DNA from: Crotophaga sulcirostris
Lineage: Eukaryota; Chordata; Aves; Cuculiformes; Crotophagidae
Assembly (NCBI GenBank): GCA_013397455.1
Contig: VYZB01000279.1
Coordinates: 1,109,260-1,173,259, forward strand
Length of the DNA stretch: 64,000 nucleotides
Direction of reading: 5' to 3'
Both the position numbers and the translations under genes were made by a program. The notes beneath the pieces are model-generated. The model was not told where the DNA came from. It saw nothing but the letters and a program-made list of their open reading frames with translations, and did no database searches. Of this stretch, positions 26,173 through 40,270 are shown one piece after another (the stretch's first letter is position 1; each line of letters opens with the position of its first letter).

Positions 26173-29100
26173 AATCTTGCTTTGTGCTGTGATGGGACAG
26201 AAACAAATATGCAGTCAACATGACTCAACTGAGCTTACCATGTCAAACAAAAGCAATCCACAGGTCACCCCTTCTTCCGGCGTCTCCAACAATCGTTCCT
26301 GTAACTCTAGGGTGCGGCAACTTTGCAGCATTACCAGCAGTTCACTATTAACCCCTTCCCCAATCCTGAAGGGAAATACACTAAAAGAAAAAAAAAAAAA
26401 GAAAACCTAAGAGACCTGTTAACTATCAATCTTTTCTTCCCTGCTTCTCCCCTCCATATCCTGCACCTTTATGGTCATCCTCAGAAATAGCCCCAGGACT
26501 AGTTTATTTAAATTGTATGTAACCTCTCCTAATTAATGTTGGAAAGAGGTGGAGCTGCTGTTGTAACAGCAAGAGGTAGTCTGTCACTAGCCGCAAGATT
26601 TAAGATAAAAACCTAAGAGGCAGAATTCTCCCACACACTCTATCAAGGCCTGACAAAAATCTAAATATAATCATTGCAAGGAAATGTAAGCTCATGTTGC
26701 TCTACTCCAAGAGTAATGTTTGCCAGTAACATGGAAAACTCAATTGTGTGAGGAATGAAGACTCATTTATATAATTTGATCTACTAGGTCTCCATCAAAC
26801 ATTCCTAACCATTAAGCAAAGCAGGCTGCTTTGTTCTAACCATAACCTATGACTTAAGTAGCATATATTACACTGTTTTATATTCCTGATAAAGGTCTCC
26901 ACCTTAATCTTGAAGACCAGTCTTCCTTGACCTTCACCTTAGCTCCACTTCTGGTGACAATTGCACTTCTTCCCTCTGTAGATCCCTGGTTTTAAAGTGA
27001 CAACTTGATTATCAACTACATTCAGTTGCACCTCCATGATGGAGAAGACTAACTGCTACTGCCAGTACATACATCTAAGACAGGGGTCACTAAAAAGCCC
27101 ACTGAAAGTGAAATGGAAAATCAAAATATGCTTTGGTTGAAAGCTGCTTCACTAGGATCTAGATTCCAACCTTCTAAAACTTTAATCAACTTCTGTATGG
27201 AAAAGAAAACCAGAATCATTTCGCTGCTTGCAATGGCATGTTACTAAGGTGTGAAACATATTATATCTAAACATATTTAATAACAAAGGGTATTTTATTT
27301 CTTTTCAGTTCTTCATGCTCTTTCCAGAAAGTGAAGCCAAACAATGTAAACCTGTCATGAATAAGAAAGTCACCTGGCTCCAGCTGGGAAAGCACAAGGA
27401 TTGATTGTTGCTGGAGTCTATAATCTCAACACCGGAACTGGTCTCTGATCAGGGGACTATTCAGTGTACTGTTTTTAATCAGTTTGTATTTTCTGATATC
27501 TGTCAACATTTCTACACACCTGTAGTCAGAACAAGCCTCACGCTTCCTCAAGAAAAAGGAAGTACCTCCTCTCAGATTTTCTTCCTTAAGATAAACGCGA
27601 CACACAGGCAGAGATATCACACTGGGGAAGAGTTAGGGGAAACCCACACTAACTTCACTAGGTCAGAAATTGTGCTGACCTAGACAACACTGTACATCAT
27701 CTGCCCTTTCCCCAGACCATTGAAGAGGTTGCTTCCACCTATTGCAGTATGTGCAGCCACAGACTTGCCTTGTCCAGGACAGGGATACCCACTTGGATGC
27801 CAGAGTCCCATAACGAGATCAGCATGGAAACGCAGTCAACTATGTACACAGCCTAACAATCTCATTCCTAGCATCATTTAGAAGAGCTACTAATGACCAA
27901 AGGATTATTGCTATCATTCTAATTTTCAGCTATCATGCCCTAAAATGAACAGAGCCAATACGAATTCAAAACAATTGAATATAAGCATTTACAACATGAA
28001 ATTGTAAAGTGCCTTTACCAAAAACACTCTGCTTCGTCTCCATGCACTAGTGAGACATGACTTAACCATCTACCAGCTTTAAGTTCCAGCACTTGGAAAA
28101 TGATTAGACAATGCAAATATTACAGGCATTTAGTGAAATTAAAATTAATGAGTTTACTGTGGGTTTTTACACAGTTCACAATTACTGCCTTGCTGCAGGA
28201 TATGAATGTGACAAACGGCTTTGTAATATTCATGAAAAATATAAAGTAGTTGACTATCCAGGTTTAAATAACAGGCCAGTTCTGGGCTGACATCACTCTT
28301 ACTTGTAACTAGAGGGAATTTGTCTCCAGCTGTGGTAACACTGCAGAAGTCCTCAGCATGTTGCAAAGCAATCAGGAAATGGGTCATAAAACCAAGGATC
28401 TCCCAAGGACATAACCTCCTGCACAACAGGCATTGCCCAATAAAAGCAAGCTCCTACATTAGTTAAACCTGGATTGCCATAAGGTACAACATGTTCTGGT
28501 TTACTGAACTTGCATTAAGATGACTGCATTACAAAGCTGCAGAGGAAAAGAGAAAGATCAAGCAACAAGCATATCCTTACAGGATATCCCACAGAATTCC
28601 TCCTGAAGTGATCTGATCATTGGACTATACCCACTTCTAGTATTTCCATTTTTCTTTCGAACTACAAGTGAAGTAGAAGATCTACTTTTAGATCTGTACC
28701 GGACTGGTATCATAGCCATCCTATTTGGTATGGGAAGAAAAAAATACCACAGCCTGGTTTCCTATGGGAAAAAGTCTTCTGTGATCACTCTTCTTCTGTA
28801 TTTACCCTCAGCAGTTTGATGCCACCAGATGTTTAATGAAAGGAAGGTGGTAGTCACACCCCTACTGAGAGAAAGTCTAGAATTTGAATGCAGGTCTTCT
28901 AGATACCAGGGACCCCTCATAAGCAAGGTGATCAATGACACAGCCAACACCACTGACCCACTGATGGAAAAACAGTCAGATAAAGACCCTTACAAATCCC
29001 AATTCCAGTCACACTGCACACAGCTTGTGTTTTGAGAAGGCAGCAAAAATGCTGACCTTGGCTCTGTGTTCAGTGCTAGCCTTCTGGACAGCCAGCCAGC

Positions 29101-30837
29101 AGGAGCTAGGACAGGAGTTATTGCTTCACAGCTAAAACCTCCAAGAATTAAGCAAAAGCCCCTAGTTTCTTAATCCACTAATAGTGCCTAGCTTCTAATT
29201 ACGAAGAAAGCCAAATTTTACTCTCTAGTACAATAGCAGAAGGAAATGACAGCATAACGTTCCTTGCCAGCAGGTTCTCACGAAGCCAGCATCTATGTAC
29301 CCCAGGCTAGCTGGGGCTGCCAAGCACCCTGCTTGCACGCTGTCTGCTGCCACCTGTAATAAGTCTCACCTGGTGAGATTGCCTCCCTAGCTGCACTTGT
29401 CTAGACATCTCTTGAGTTGCAAGCTCTGCAGAAATTTAAGATACTTTTCTTCTCAAAAAGACAAGTTTTACTAGAACCTAAACTAACTTTTTAGGCAGGA
29501 AAAGCCAAGTGCCCATGCAAAATGCATTAATAAAAAAAGGCTCTTCTAAAAGACTCTCATCCTTTTGCAGGTTTCATTCTAGTCACTCTAGTGGGTTTCT
29601 GGATTGCAGCAAACCCTTTACAAACCCTCCCCCAAGGAAGTTGCTCTTCCCATCACAAGAGGTCTGGCCACCTGCTCCCCAACTCTGTAGCACCTCCCCA
29701 TCAGTGGCAGGCTCCCTGGGCTCTGGCACACCTTTTGCCACTTAACAATCAGAAATTACACCCCAAGCATTAGGTGTCATGCCTTTGTACTGTTGCCCTC
29801 TTTCTTTTGGGAAAACCAAACTTCATGTTGTCCCTGTTGCCTTGAAACCGCCTGTATTTGTGTACTCAACCTAACTCCATTCATTTAAGAGTTTTAAATT
29901 CACTGCCTGAATTAAACTACCTGGATGTGATGTGATCTGCTTAATTACATAGGAACTGAAACCCACACCTCTCACCAACATTTCCATAAGTGCTCTAAGA
30001 TGGTTGAGCCACAAAATCGGGCCCACGTGCTCTTGCACACTAAAAGGGCAGCTAAGAACCAAGAGGTCTCCATAACCTAGGAATGTCTATTCCAAGGAGG
30101 GACAGCTGTCCTCCAGACTTCCAAGATGATGCAACAACATTGATCCAACCAACCCTGAAGGTTCCTGGCTTCCTCAGTGTCACAGCCTCCTTGTCAGACA
30201 GACACTAGGAGATAGTTATTTAAACTGAGGTGAGTACACATCCTGAAGCCACATCTCAAGATTATAGGCATTACAAGCAGAATAAGTGGAACTGAATAAG
30301 TTGAAGTGAGTAGCTCAGATACTGAAAATTTTTAAATGCTTTTGCCCTACACAACAGCTTGAAAAAATAGAATTTAAGTTGACTTTGGTTGTAAGAAAAA
30401 AATAGAGAAGCCTTAAAATTGAAGCAATCCAGCATCGTCAGAATGACCTTGAGCAAAAGAAAAAAAAACTTCACACTTCTTTTGATCCCAAAGCAAAGTT
30501 AATTTTGCTGTTCTTTGGATTGTCAACTTTTTATCTAATATGCCCACATTTGAAGCAACTATAATACTCCAGCAAGCCATAATTATAATAATTAGCCTAT
30601 CATATACACATAATTAACGTTTCTACTTCAGTACTCTGAGGAAGAAGAACTAACATGTTGTTACATGATACAAATTTGAAGAGGACTTCAAAAGTAGCAG
30701 TTAGTTGGCTATAAAATAAAACAGGAGGCAATTAAAAGAGCTTAACTCATTGCAGAGGCTACTATCACAAAAGAGTACACTTTGCCTGTTTGGGATGGAG
30801 TTTTTCATAGTAACTTCTGAAACAAAATGTCCAACAT
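26173..30837. other. Intergenic sequence, nothing recognised
   Basis: AT-rich sequence with an A-run at about 26387-26401. No exon, RNA gene or mobile element that I can defend. Confidence 0.45.
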
Positions 30838-31075
30838 ACAGCTGGCTAAACACATAATGCAGTGGGTGGGCAACTGTATAATGGGTCAGGTTCAAAGGGC
30901 CTTAGTAAATGGGGTTACATTGGGCTGGTGGCCAGTCACTAGTGGGGTTCCACAGAGATTTATTTTAGGGCCACACTCTTTAATGTCTTCATAAATTACA
31001 TGGATGCAGGGCTTGAAGATTTAATAACTAAGTTTGCGGATGATGTGAAACTGGGGGAGCTGTTGAGACTCTTGA
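30838..31075 (+). mobile_element. CR1 LINE fragment from the reverse transcriptase region
   Basis: Follows the CR1 reverse-transcriptase region: GCTGGCTAAAC, then GGTGGCCAGTCACTAGTGG, GGTTCCACAGAG, TTTAATGTCTTCATAAATTA, and TTTGCGGATGATGTGAAACT, which encodes a worn form of the FADD catalytic motif. Frameshifts and stops make it dead. Further worn CR1 sequence may continue to about 31330. Confidence 0.7.
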
Positions 31076-33400
31076 GTCCCTACCTGAGGAGTCCCAGACC
31101 TGCAAAAGTGCCCTAAAAATGTAATATTAAATCCTATATCAGAAACAAGCAGATAAGTGGAGCTTGTGACCCAAGGGTGCTGACAAACTCAAAAGAAACC
31201 CTGCAGATTAAATTAGATCTGTGCGTTATGACTCATCTGAATAACTGCCTAGCAGGCTGTGCCTGAAAGAAAATCATCTCAGCATGCAAGAATTTCTGCA
31301 CCTGGGTCAGAGAAGGTGAGCTGTACTTAGTTGCCTTGCTTCGCAGCAGAATTTGTCAGTGCCTTGCAGAGAAAGTCAGGTGGCAGAGGAAGAGCAGAAA
31401 AAAGACAGAACAAGTGGTAGTTCACAGTACGGCTGTAATGAGCTGTAGAAGCAGATTGGTCCAACAACCAACAGAGAGAGGACCAAGGCTGAGAAGAAAA
31501 CAATAAGCAATATTTGATCCGCATCAACACAGAGCTGTATGAATAAGTTTGACAAGTAGATGTTCCCAGACAACATCTGACAGGCTAAGTCAAATGTTTA
31601 ATCCTTTTCTGGAGTGAACCACCATTGCCTGCATCTCAAATCTCTTCTATTCCATTTCATCACCTAATCTCACAACTCCTCCTCTCTGGGACAGCCCCTA
31701 TGAAGGCACAGGAGTTGCCCAAGGCCTCTCCTGCTACTTCTGACACATGTGCTGTCTCCTTGAAAAATCACTGCTTTTCAGTAAGGCTTATCAAGCCCCA
31801 CAGGAAGCCTTGCCACACAACTGGCACCACAGCTTCCAGTAGCAGGACTCAATCATTAAGGGTTAGCTCACGTACATTATTCAGCTAAAGTACTGTACCA
31901 CAAATGCACACCGTACAAGGAAAGGGAGTCATCCACATTGTACTCTGGTTGAAAATGGTGGGTATTTTGGGGGAAGGTAGGGGAGGCGTACGCGTAATTG
32001 GGGTAAAATTAAAGGTTCCAAATGTGTACAAGCCCTTCAGGACATAACTTAAAATATTATTAGTTTGAATGATTCTAGAGACTGAGATGTGCTCTCTCAA
32101 ATAAGAAACAATTTTTGAATCCAGTTCGTGGATAATTTCCTGAGAAGGATGAACAATTTCTTTGAGTTTCAACATTTTGGTGCTTAAAGAAAACTTACTG
32201 AAACTTCAAACACATGCAATCCTGTCAACACTGATTCAATTCAATGTTTTCCTTCCACCATTTCACCTCTTCCCATTTGCCTACTGCAGACAAGATACTT
32301 TCTGGTAATTTAGTTTCATTCCTTTAACATTTTTCGTAAGGGAAAGCACTGAAGTATGAATCCTACTTCTAAAGCTCAAAGGCAATACAATATTCACCCT
32401 TATGACATCTGAAAAAAAAATTTTCCAACCTGTTCTTCCAAGCTTCAGTTACAGATATTCTAAAGTTTCTGCAAAAAAAATCAATCCAGAGCATTTAAAC
32501 TGTAGTTGAGCATGCCTGTGGTGGAGGAGGAATCAGAAGACCCACCAATATCCTTTCAGCTCCAGCTTCTATTATAGCTCTACAGTGTAACTATGCAACC
32601 TCATAGTTTTGCTATCTGACTCATGATTCCAAGCATCTGACAAGGGCAACACAGATAATTGTTTGATAAAAAAAGCAAACTCACACAGAAAACAAAACAA
32701 AACTGAAAATAATTGAAACGCCAGTCCAATGAAGCACAAGTTTTCCAGTGGCTCTAGAAACAGAAAAGCATTGTGGTTTAAAAATAAGGTGTGATACCAG
32801 ATAACAGTGGTGATTCACCTGGAAGACAAGGAGAGTACAGAAGCAAGAGACAAGCCAAAACCTGCACTGTAATGACAACACACGGAGTCATAGCCTTAAT
32901 AGCTCCTTTCGTACTGGAATGAGAGGTTAAGAACAGGGCAACCTGGCTTTCATGAGATCAAATTATAGGAAAAACTATATCCATCACAGAAGCAAAAACC
33001 ACCACAAACACACATGGCAGCTTATCTACTGATAGCTATGTACACTGCAGCCATCCACAATCAAACACAGTAAGCCACTTTTTAAATCAGCACAGCTTTT
33101 GTAATTTGAACCAAGATTTTTATTCACAGCCATGAGTCTGACTATAAAGACTGGAAATGCACAGAGGGAACAATATTGGTATCAAAGGACTTTCCTCTCA
33201 CAGTAGAACATGCATATATTTCTCAACTTGACCACTATCTACATGTTTATATGTGCAGAATGAGGCAGTAACTCCTTATGTAATTGCTCATGTCTATTTG
33301 GATATTGCCCCTTTTTTCTGAACAACAAAATATTTGGTCCCATTCTGCTGGCATTCATGTTTTTGGGGTCAAGAGATGGATACATACATAATTGGAGACT
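31076..33400. other. Intergenic sequence, nothing recognised
   Basis: Possible scraps of the preceding CR1 near 31280-31320 (TTTCTGCACCTGGGTCAGAG); otherwise no interpretable feature. Confidence 0.4.
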
Positions 33401-33515
33401 GGATGAGGCCCTCAGTGCCATGGTTTAGATGATGGGTTGGTGTTAAGTGTTGGGTTATAGGTTGGACTCGATCTCAGAGGTCCTTTCCAACCTTGCGATA
33501 CTGTGATACTGTGAT
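33401..33515 (+). mobile_element. CR1 3' end, plus orientation
   Basis: GGATGAGGCCCTCAGTGCC, then GGTTGGACTCGATCTCAGAG and TCCTTTCCAACCT, ending in the direct repeat GATACTGT GATACTGT in place of the usual ATTCTATG microsatellite tail. Confidence 0.8.
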
Positions 33516-36500
33516 AACCTCTATTCCCCTCCAAAAAAGGCCAGACATGCATGCTAAGCAAACATTTCTACAATTACAAAATTAATTGCATTTTTTCTTA
33601 GCTGCTTCCTGCCCTTCAATTCCCCTCAGATATTGCTTCTAATAGTCTAAAGCTCTGAGCAGCTGCTACTTTGAACTCGGTTTCTTAAAGAAAGACCATT
33701 AAGGCAGGCAGTGCCTGCCAAAGAACTCAGCAGGCTCTGAAATTTTAAGAGCTTCACTTGGTGTGAGAGGGAAGTCAGGTAGGAAAAGAGGCTACTGCCC
33801 CTATTAAAAGGCAGGCTTTTATGCTCACACCATCTCAGATACTGGAAACTCTGCTAAAGACAGATGGGTAACTGGGTTTTGATCTGATTAGGCTTCCCAA
33901 AGAACTACCTATTAACAGAAAACCCCTGACAAACTCAAACACAAGCTTCCTTCTTTTTCTAAAAAAGACTTCTCAGCAACACTATCTCAACGACTGTATG
34001 CAGTTTTTAATTAGACCTCCAAACCTGAACAGTTCTCTACAGCCAGAAACTACGCAGATGTTCAGAAGCATCAGCAGGCCAAAGGCCTCACTGTACTTGG
34101 CTCCAACAGCGAGAGCTGCAAAAGGTGACCTTTACAGGCTGGTACCTAAGCAGCACAAAGTGCTACCTCTCTCGCAATTCTTTTTTGAAAGTCTGTACTA
34201 TCAGAAAGTAAAGCCTTCTGTGTTTCTTCCTCAGACAGGACAGAATGGAGGAAAAATACACTGACATGAGACAGGGGAACCTGACACGTTCTCTCCATGA
34301 TGTTATTCAAAGCTATCTGTCCATCATGCAGAGCTTTGAACTACACTGCTGTCAATGGGTGTGAATACTTACTGTGCACAGAGCACTGCACACTATTTTT
34401 GTAACCAAAAATATGCCTTGGTTCACATCAGAGTGCTATTCATCTATTTCAGGATAAGTTAAGGTAGGGCTATCTAGCTAATGATAGGGTCTATCATAGT
34501 ACCAGGTAGACACCTAGTCTTGTCAAGCCTGTTCTTTAAACCCCTGTCTAATTGGGCTAGACAGTTTGTACCACACAGTAATTGTTCATACACTTCCAGT
34601 GAGATGACAACTAAGAAGAGAGCTGTACTTTTCAGCAACCATAAATCACAGCTGACAGACGAAAATGAGAATACCAAATACATTCCTCACCTCTTCAGTG
34701 TAGTACAGCATATAATGTCCTAGTATAGGGCTCATTGGCAATAAAGAGCCAATTGTAACATGATTCAGCAAGGAACACAGGGGTATGCTTAACTTCAAAT
34801 TTCTGCTTAGGATCTCACTGCTTCTGTAAGGCCTAGGCAGGAGCTTTCACAGTTCTTTAAATGCCTGGCTGAACACAGGTCAGGCAAATGCAAATGACAA
34901 AAATGGATCTGAGAACTACAGCTCAGGGACAACCTTAATTGTAACCTTACACTCTCTCAGAGTTTCCCAGGAAAACAGACACAGAAGAAGAAGAAAAATT
35001 TACAACTTAAAATATCACCCAGAACAAATCCTGCCATCTCCAGACAAGGTCTAGCTAGGCCAAGCACCACTTTCACACCAGTGATCTACAGTGGAACCTG
35101 TACTTCCTTTCCTCCAGCCATAACCACTGTAGACCACTTTCCCCCAGCAAAAAAAAATAAAATAGTTCATATTGGTCTGGGATCAAAACATGCATCAATG
35201 CAAGATGCTGCCACCTCCTGATTCAACAGGGGACTGACCCAGAAAACCCACAAAGCTGTACCGAGTTGCACCTGGACAATACTCAACTGCTGCCAAAAAG
35301 GAACAGTCAAGTTTTCTCTGTGTTCATCCTGCCTCTTGAAAAGCCATTTCAATTTATGTTCTGGTTGAGTTACACAGGGAAAAAAATGAAACTGTTTTCT
35401 TTTAGATTATCGATTTAAATCAGGTCAGTGATGACTGTGAAAACTGGGAACAGCACAATTGAAAGCAAGGGACAGGAAAGATAGAAGATAGGCAGGAGAT
35501 AGCCAACACAACCTGCAGCAGAAATACACTGATCACCTCAGCTACATCATCTAACCTTGCTCTTTAGGGGATTTAAAAAGATGAGTGACAGAAAAATAGT
35601 CTACTCTTTAAAGTGGAAGCATTCAAAAAAGGAAAATTGCAGTGATGATTATGAAATGTAGATTTTTCAGATCTCTCTGCAAAACCAGAATCATTGGGAC
35701 CACTCAACAAATTCCACTTTGTCCTAACTTGCTTGCCACTGAAGTGGCTATTCAACACTTTAGGGCCAGTTTGTCTCACAATAAGTACTTCCGAAAGCAT
35801 TTCTCATGTTTCATCTATTTATTCATTCAGAAAAATCTCACCCTCCTTGAAACTCAGTACAAACAAATAGGTATCACCCTTAACATTATCAGCATGAGGA
35901 TCACATTACCTAAGGGGAGAAGTGGGAAGAGGAAGAAGCCGGAAGGAAAGAAAACAGGAACACAAGGATGGGAAAAAGCAGCCAAACCTGTACCCTTTGG
36001 GAGACAGGGGGAAAACTTGTGGCTTCCAAGAACTTCAGTTTCCCTTTTCTTTCCCTGTCTCCTCCATCTTATTAAATTACTAATTAAAAATATATATTTT
36101 GAGTAATAACTATAGGGAATTTCCTGTTTACACAGCAGTAGCTCCATGAGCCAATAAACTCAGTGGCCTGAAGTACCTGTCCTTGACACACTCAGGCCAG
36201 CATAGAATAATTACCTTGTAAACAGGAAGCAGCTACCAAGGCACAGGGAAGATATACCTCCGTGCTAGCACCTCCTGCAGCTCAAAGTGCAAATCAGAAA
36301 TAAAATAAAATACAAATACTACTTTACAGCTATCTCCGCCAACAACTGTTCGCCAGCACATTCTGCAGCTTTCTTTAAAAATCACAATTTTTATTTTTTT
36401 TTAATTGTAAACATTTTTCATGTGCTGATGCAGACAAAATACTTTCAGGCATTGCAGGGTTGCCTTAGAAATGTTTTTAGTTATAAGCAGATTAGAGCAA

Positions 36501-36710
36501 GGTAGAGGAAATTTTTGTTATAACCTTCACCTTACTGTCGCAGAGTCGTAAGCAGATGACCAGGGTTAGTGTGCGTGGATTCTGAAAGGTATCAGTTTAT
36601 GGGAATCACACACATTCAAACACCAGCCAAATACGCAAAAGTATTGGTAGAGACTTGTGAGGTCTGACCCACCAAAAACCAAGACTCTGCCTGTAACTCT
36701 TTTTATTTAA
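33516..36710. other. Intergenic sequence, nothing recognised
   Basis: No paired splice sites or recognised domain. The 154-codon open frame at 35642-36106 has low-complexity, unbiased composition. Confidence 0.45.
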
Positions 36711-36947
36711 CTAATTTAAAAAATCAGCTATGAGCACCTTCAAAATAATTCTCTTCTGAGGTGACACACAGTTACATATGATGCTGCCAATGTTCAAAGC
36801 AATTCCATGATCATTTTCTGACAGGGTGTTGAGAATTTCCATCCGGTTTGCTTTCACGTATTCTAATGACAAAAAAAAAAAAAGGCTTTCTTTGAGCACC
36901 AACCTGATCTTTGGGATCTTTTCACCATAAGCCTCAATCTCCATCAT
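36711..36947 (-). other. Open block with coding-like pattern, identity unknown
   Basis: 78-codon minus-strand open frame. Its 3' part (36862-36711) follows a long T-run and TCATTAG, a textbook acceptor shape, and reads YVKANRMEILNTLSENDHG and onward to TAG. The 5' part reads MMEIEAYGEKIPKIRLVLKES, and the T-run between them is read as Phe. I recognise no family. It could be a worn retrocopy, a terminal exon or chance. Confidence 0.2.
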
Positions 36948-37977
36948 GATTTTTTTTTTTTATGTTAACTTGCTGTTCGCTCTTGCACACCAAGATTTTC
37001 TGACCAAGGGTAAGACAACATCTGTATTTGATCACACATCCACTCGGGTCAGCTCACTCATTTCACTCAGTACTTGTCTCACTGTGGCAGGTTAGAACAC
37101 GTCCTATAACCATTTCTTGGTCTCTCTCCTCCCACTCTTGGTTCCCAAACTATAGGGTCAGTCCCATTTCTGGGGGTCAGATGCCACATATACCACAATG
37201 CAGCCACATGAATGGCTCCCTGCTGACTTGCATTATAAAAGTCTGCCTTTTGAGAAGAGCAGTAGCAATAACAAGTCTTATCCTCCAGTTTGGAAGACAA
37301 ACTTTGCATCCGTATTTCTGCATTTTATTCTTAGATAAGCTAGCCTACTTACAAAAGTGATATCCCTGCCTCATCTTGATTCTCCACAGTTTCCAGACAT
37401 ACAGGCTGCAACAGGCCAGCGAGGAAATAATTTTCAAAAATGCTACTGTTGACAACCATCCCCACTTAATCGCTTGATAGACAGCAGAAGGCCTGGTCAT
37501 AAAGCCAAGTCCAAATCTTGTCTCTAATGCACCACACAATTATTCTCAGTCACCCTATTCATTCCTCAACAGCAGCGCATCTCTGATACACAGTCTTCAG
37601 AGAGTGTTCATCAGCAGTCACTCGCACAGAAAATATGGACAAATGGGCTAACACTAAGAACTTCCCATTAACTGTTGTAACCTGGTTCTGGAAGGTATTC
37701 TACAGACTCTAAGGGAATTCTTTGACATTCCTTTTAAAACAGGTTTGGGCAAAGCAATTATCTGTCCCTTAAAATAAAAGTGTATTTATCAACACTCTGG
37801 CACAGCAGGAACTAAAAGTAAAACAACAACCAAGCCTAGTACCCTCTTCCCCCACCTCCATTCCATTGGGATTTATTATATTGTAATTTATGTGGGAAGT
37901 TGCAGCTACCAGCTAGTTCGCCGCACTGATGGAGTCTCTCTTACCCTGTAATTCTTGAACAAGAGGCCATCAATAAC

Positions 37978-38035
37978 AGAACAGAGGATGGTTAAGGTTG
38001 GAAGGGACCTCTGGAGATAGTTTAGCACAGCTAGA
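37978..38035 (-). mobile_element. Short CR1 3' fragment
   Basis: CAGAGGATGGTTAAGG, then TTGGAAGGGACCTCTGGAGA and TAGTTTAGCAC: the recognisable 3' terminal block of CR1 in minus orientation. Confidence 0.65.
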
Positions 38036-40182
38036 GCCACAACTGCTGAAAAGCAGTAGCTATCCTCACCTGCAGACTTCCCCCCCACCCTCCCCAACAC
38101 ACTACAGTAAAGGTGCTAGACTCACGCTACCAATATGTGAACTTTGTGCTGCTTGAAAAGCATGAAACCCACCCAAAGGGCCACGCTTGACTGTAGAGCA
38201 CGGCCTTCTCCAAAACCACCTTGGCGCACCAGCGGATTCAAAGAGAAGTACAGAAACTGATGTAATCTGCAGCTCCGTTGAGGTACCCTTCCATTTCATT
38301 CGTGTTAACGACACCATCTAGTGGATTACACACAGACAGACAACCTTTGGGTTTTTATCAGTAATGAAACACCCAGTAAAGTAATACTATTGGGTGATTT
38401 ATAATAAAACTGGAGAATGTAAGTATTGCTTATAAATAATGCATGCTAAATAAACTTGTGCACATGTCAGTCACTGAAAGGTCATTCCACAAGCAGTTTA
38501 CTCCAAAGATTCATGGGATGAACAAATGTTGAATCAGTTGCAGCACTACTGCAATAATAATAATCTTTAATTAGATCAAGAAGTCAGTACAAAATTGAAG
38601 TTAGTATAAAGTTGAAGATATGCTATCTTTATCTCATTCTGTAAGCTTCAAAATCACCTCCTCATTTTTTCCTCTTCACATAATTCCAGCTTTTATCATC
38701 TCTCTCCAGAGGTAGTTCAGTTCTTCAGTGGATGCTTTTATCCTCTTTTCAGGCTTTATCTTCCACATTTTTGAAGCGAGATGGACAATACCAACCAGTG
38801 CTATGGAGTGCCTTTTGCACTCCAGTCTTCATTTCTAGAAAGGAAAAGTGCTTTCTCAAACTAACCAACAGCTTCTGTGCTGACCAGACATTTTTACTAA
38901 CTATCCACTCTCCCAGCACAGACAAACACACTGAATATGATGAGTGAAGAATCCTGGAACCAAGCGGCTCTGAAGGGAGATATTCAAGGCATTTAGTTGA
39001 CTGGCTGCACCCATCAGGCTATCCTAGCGAGTATCTGCAGCCTTAAAGTATGAATTATTATTTATTTTACACTTTTAATCATCTTGCTATCAACCTACTC
39101 CAGCGATAAAGAAAAAGGTAGGTAGAGATTTCATAACAGTAGCATGCCAGCTAATAGGATTTAAAATACCATAGTGGACAAAACAAGCTCTTATTTGACA
39201 GATGCAAGTTACACACAGCCCTGTTAAACCACCAACGGTCACTCAAGTGGCCAGGCTTCTTCAGAAGGTGCTTGAAAGAGTAGCTGAAAATTGTAGATTT
39301 TCACCAAAGTTATGGTAGGAAACAAGTCAGGTCCAAACCTCAAATTCTTTTAAAAAAAATTTTGGAGTGATAAAGCACAGATTTCATATTTGAACAGAAA
39401 CATTACAAACCAAGATGAATATTACCAGGAGCAAGAAAAAAGAATTTGCTTGAGAAAAAAAACCAAAACAAACAAAACACAATAGCCAAAAGAAACTCAG
39501 TCAACAAAAATAGTACTGGGGAAGGTATGCTTAACCCTGGTCCCCTCAAGACTCACAGCAAGAGCTCCAACACCTCACATTGATACCAAAAATGCCAGCA
39601 AATAAACACTCTAAGATTGTTTTGGAGTTCCAGAAAGTAAGCACTCTTTATTTCATTCCTGGACACAAAAGGGAATGATTTCCATCAATCATACTTAACA
39701 AGACAAGATTTGATTACAGAATATACTTCCCACTTACATGCATATGAATATTTTTTCCCCGAAATCTTATGCATATTTATTACTTTCCAAGGACTAATTT
39801 TAATGTTATTATGAACATCACAACAGCCAAATCTCTTGCTAATTGGAGCCAGCTCTGTCTGACCTGGCATTTTAGATAGGAAAAGGCTGCAAACAGGGGT
39901 GATTAGAGAAGACGACAGGTGTTCACCATAGACCATGCTTAAAAAAAGATGTTATCATTTCTCAAACAGGGTCTAAAAAAACTTTGTGTGAAAAATACTA
40001 TAAAAAAATGCTATCAGAGGGACATACTAATTTTCAAAAAAAGTCGCTTAAATGAAGCTAGTTAGAAAACTAACTCCATTAAAAACTAGTTCTACTTCAG
40101 CATAAATAAAAATATTCCACTTTCCACGTTAGCAATTACTTCCTACATCAACACAGCTGTCACTGCAGCACAGGCACAGAGA
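38036..40182. other. Intergenic sequence upstream of the YTHDC1 promoter
   Basis: No gene or clear repeat recognised; AT-rich with short A-runs near 39350 and 39455. Confidence 0.45.
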
Positions 40183-40270
40183 GATCATACAGTGGTTCGG
40201 GCTAGAAGAAACCTTAAAGCCCACCCAGTCCCACCTCCCTGCCATGGGCAGGGACCCCTCCCCTGTGCAA
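40183..40270 (-). mobile_element. CR1 3' fragment interrupted by a second CR1
   Basis: GATCATACAGTGGTTCGGG through CCCACCCAGTCCCACC and GGGCAGGGACCCCTCCC, stopping where a fresh CR1 3' end (TCATAGAATCATAGAATGG) begins at about 40272. Confidence 0.75.

Noticed and set aside
35642..36106. 154-codon plus-strand frame
   Set aside because: No domain and no conserved-looking block; composition follows local base content.
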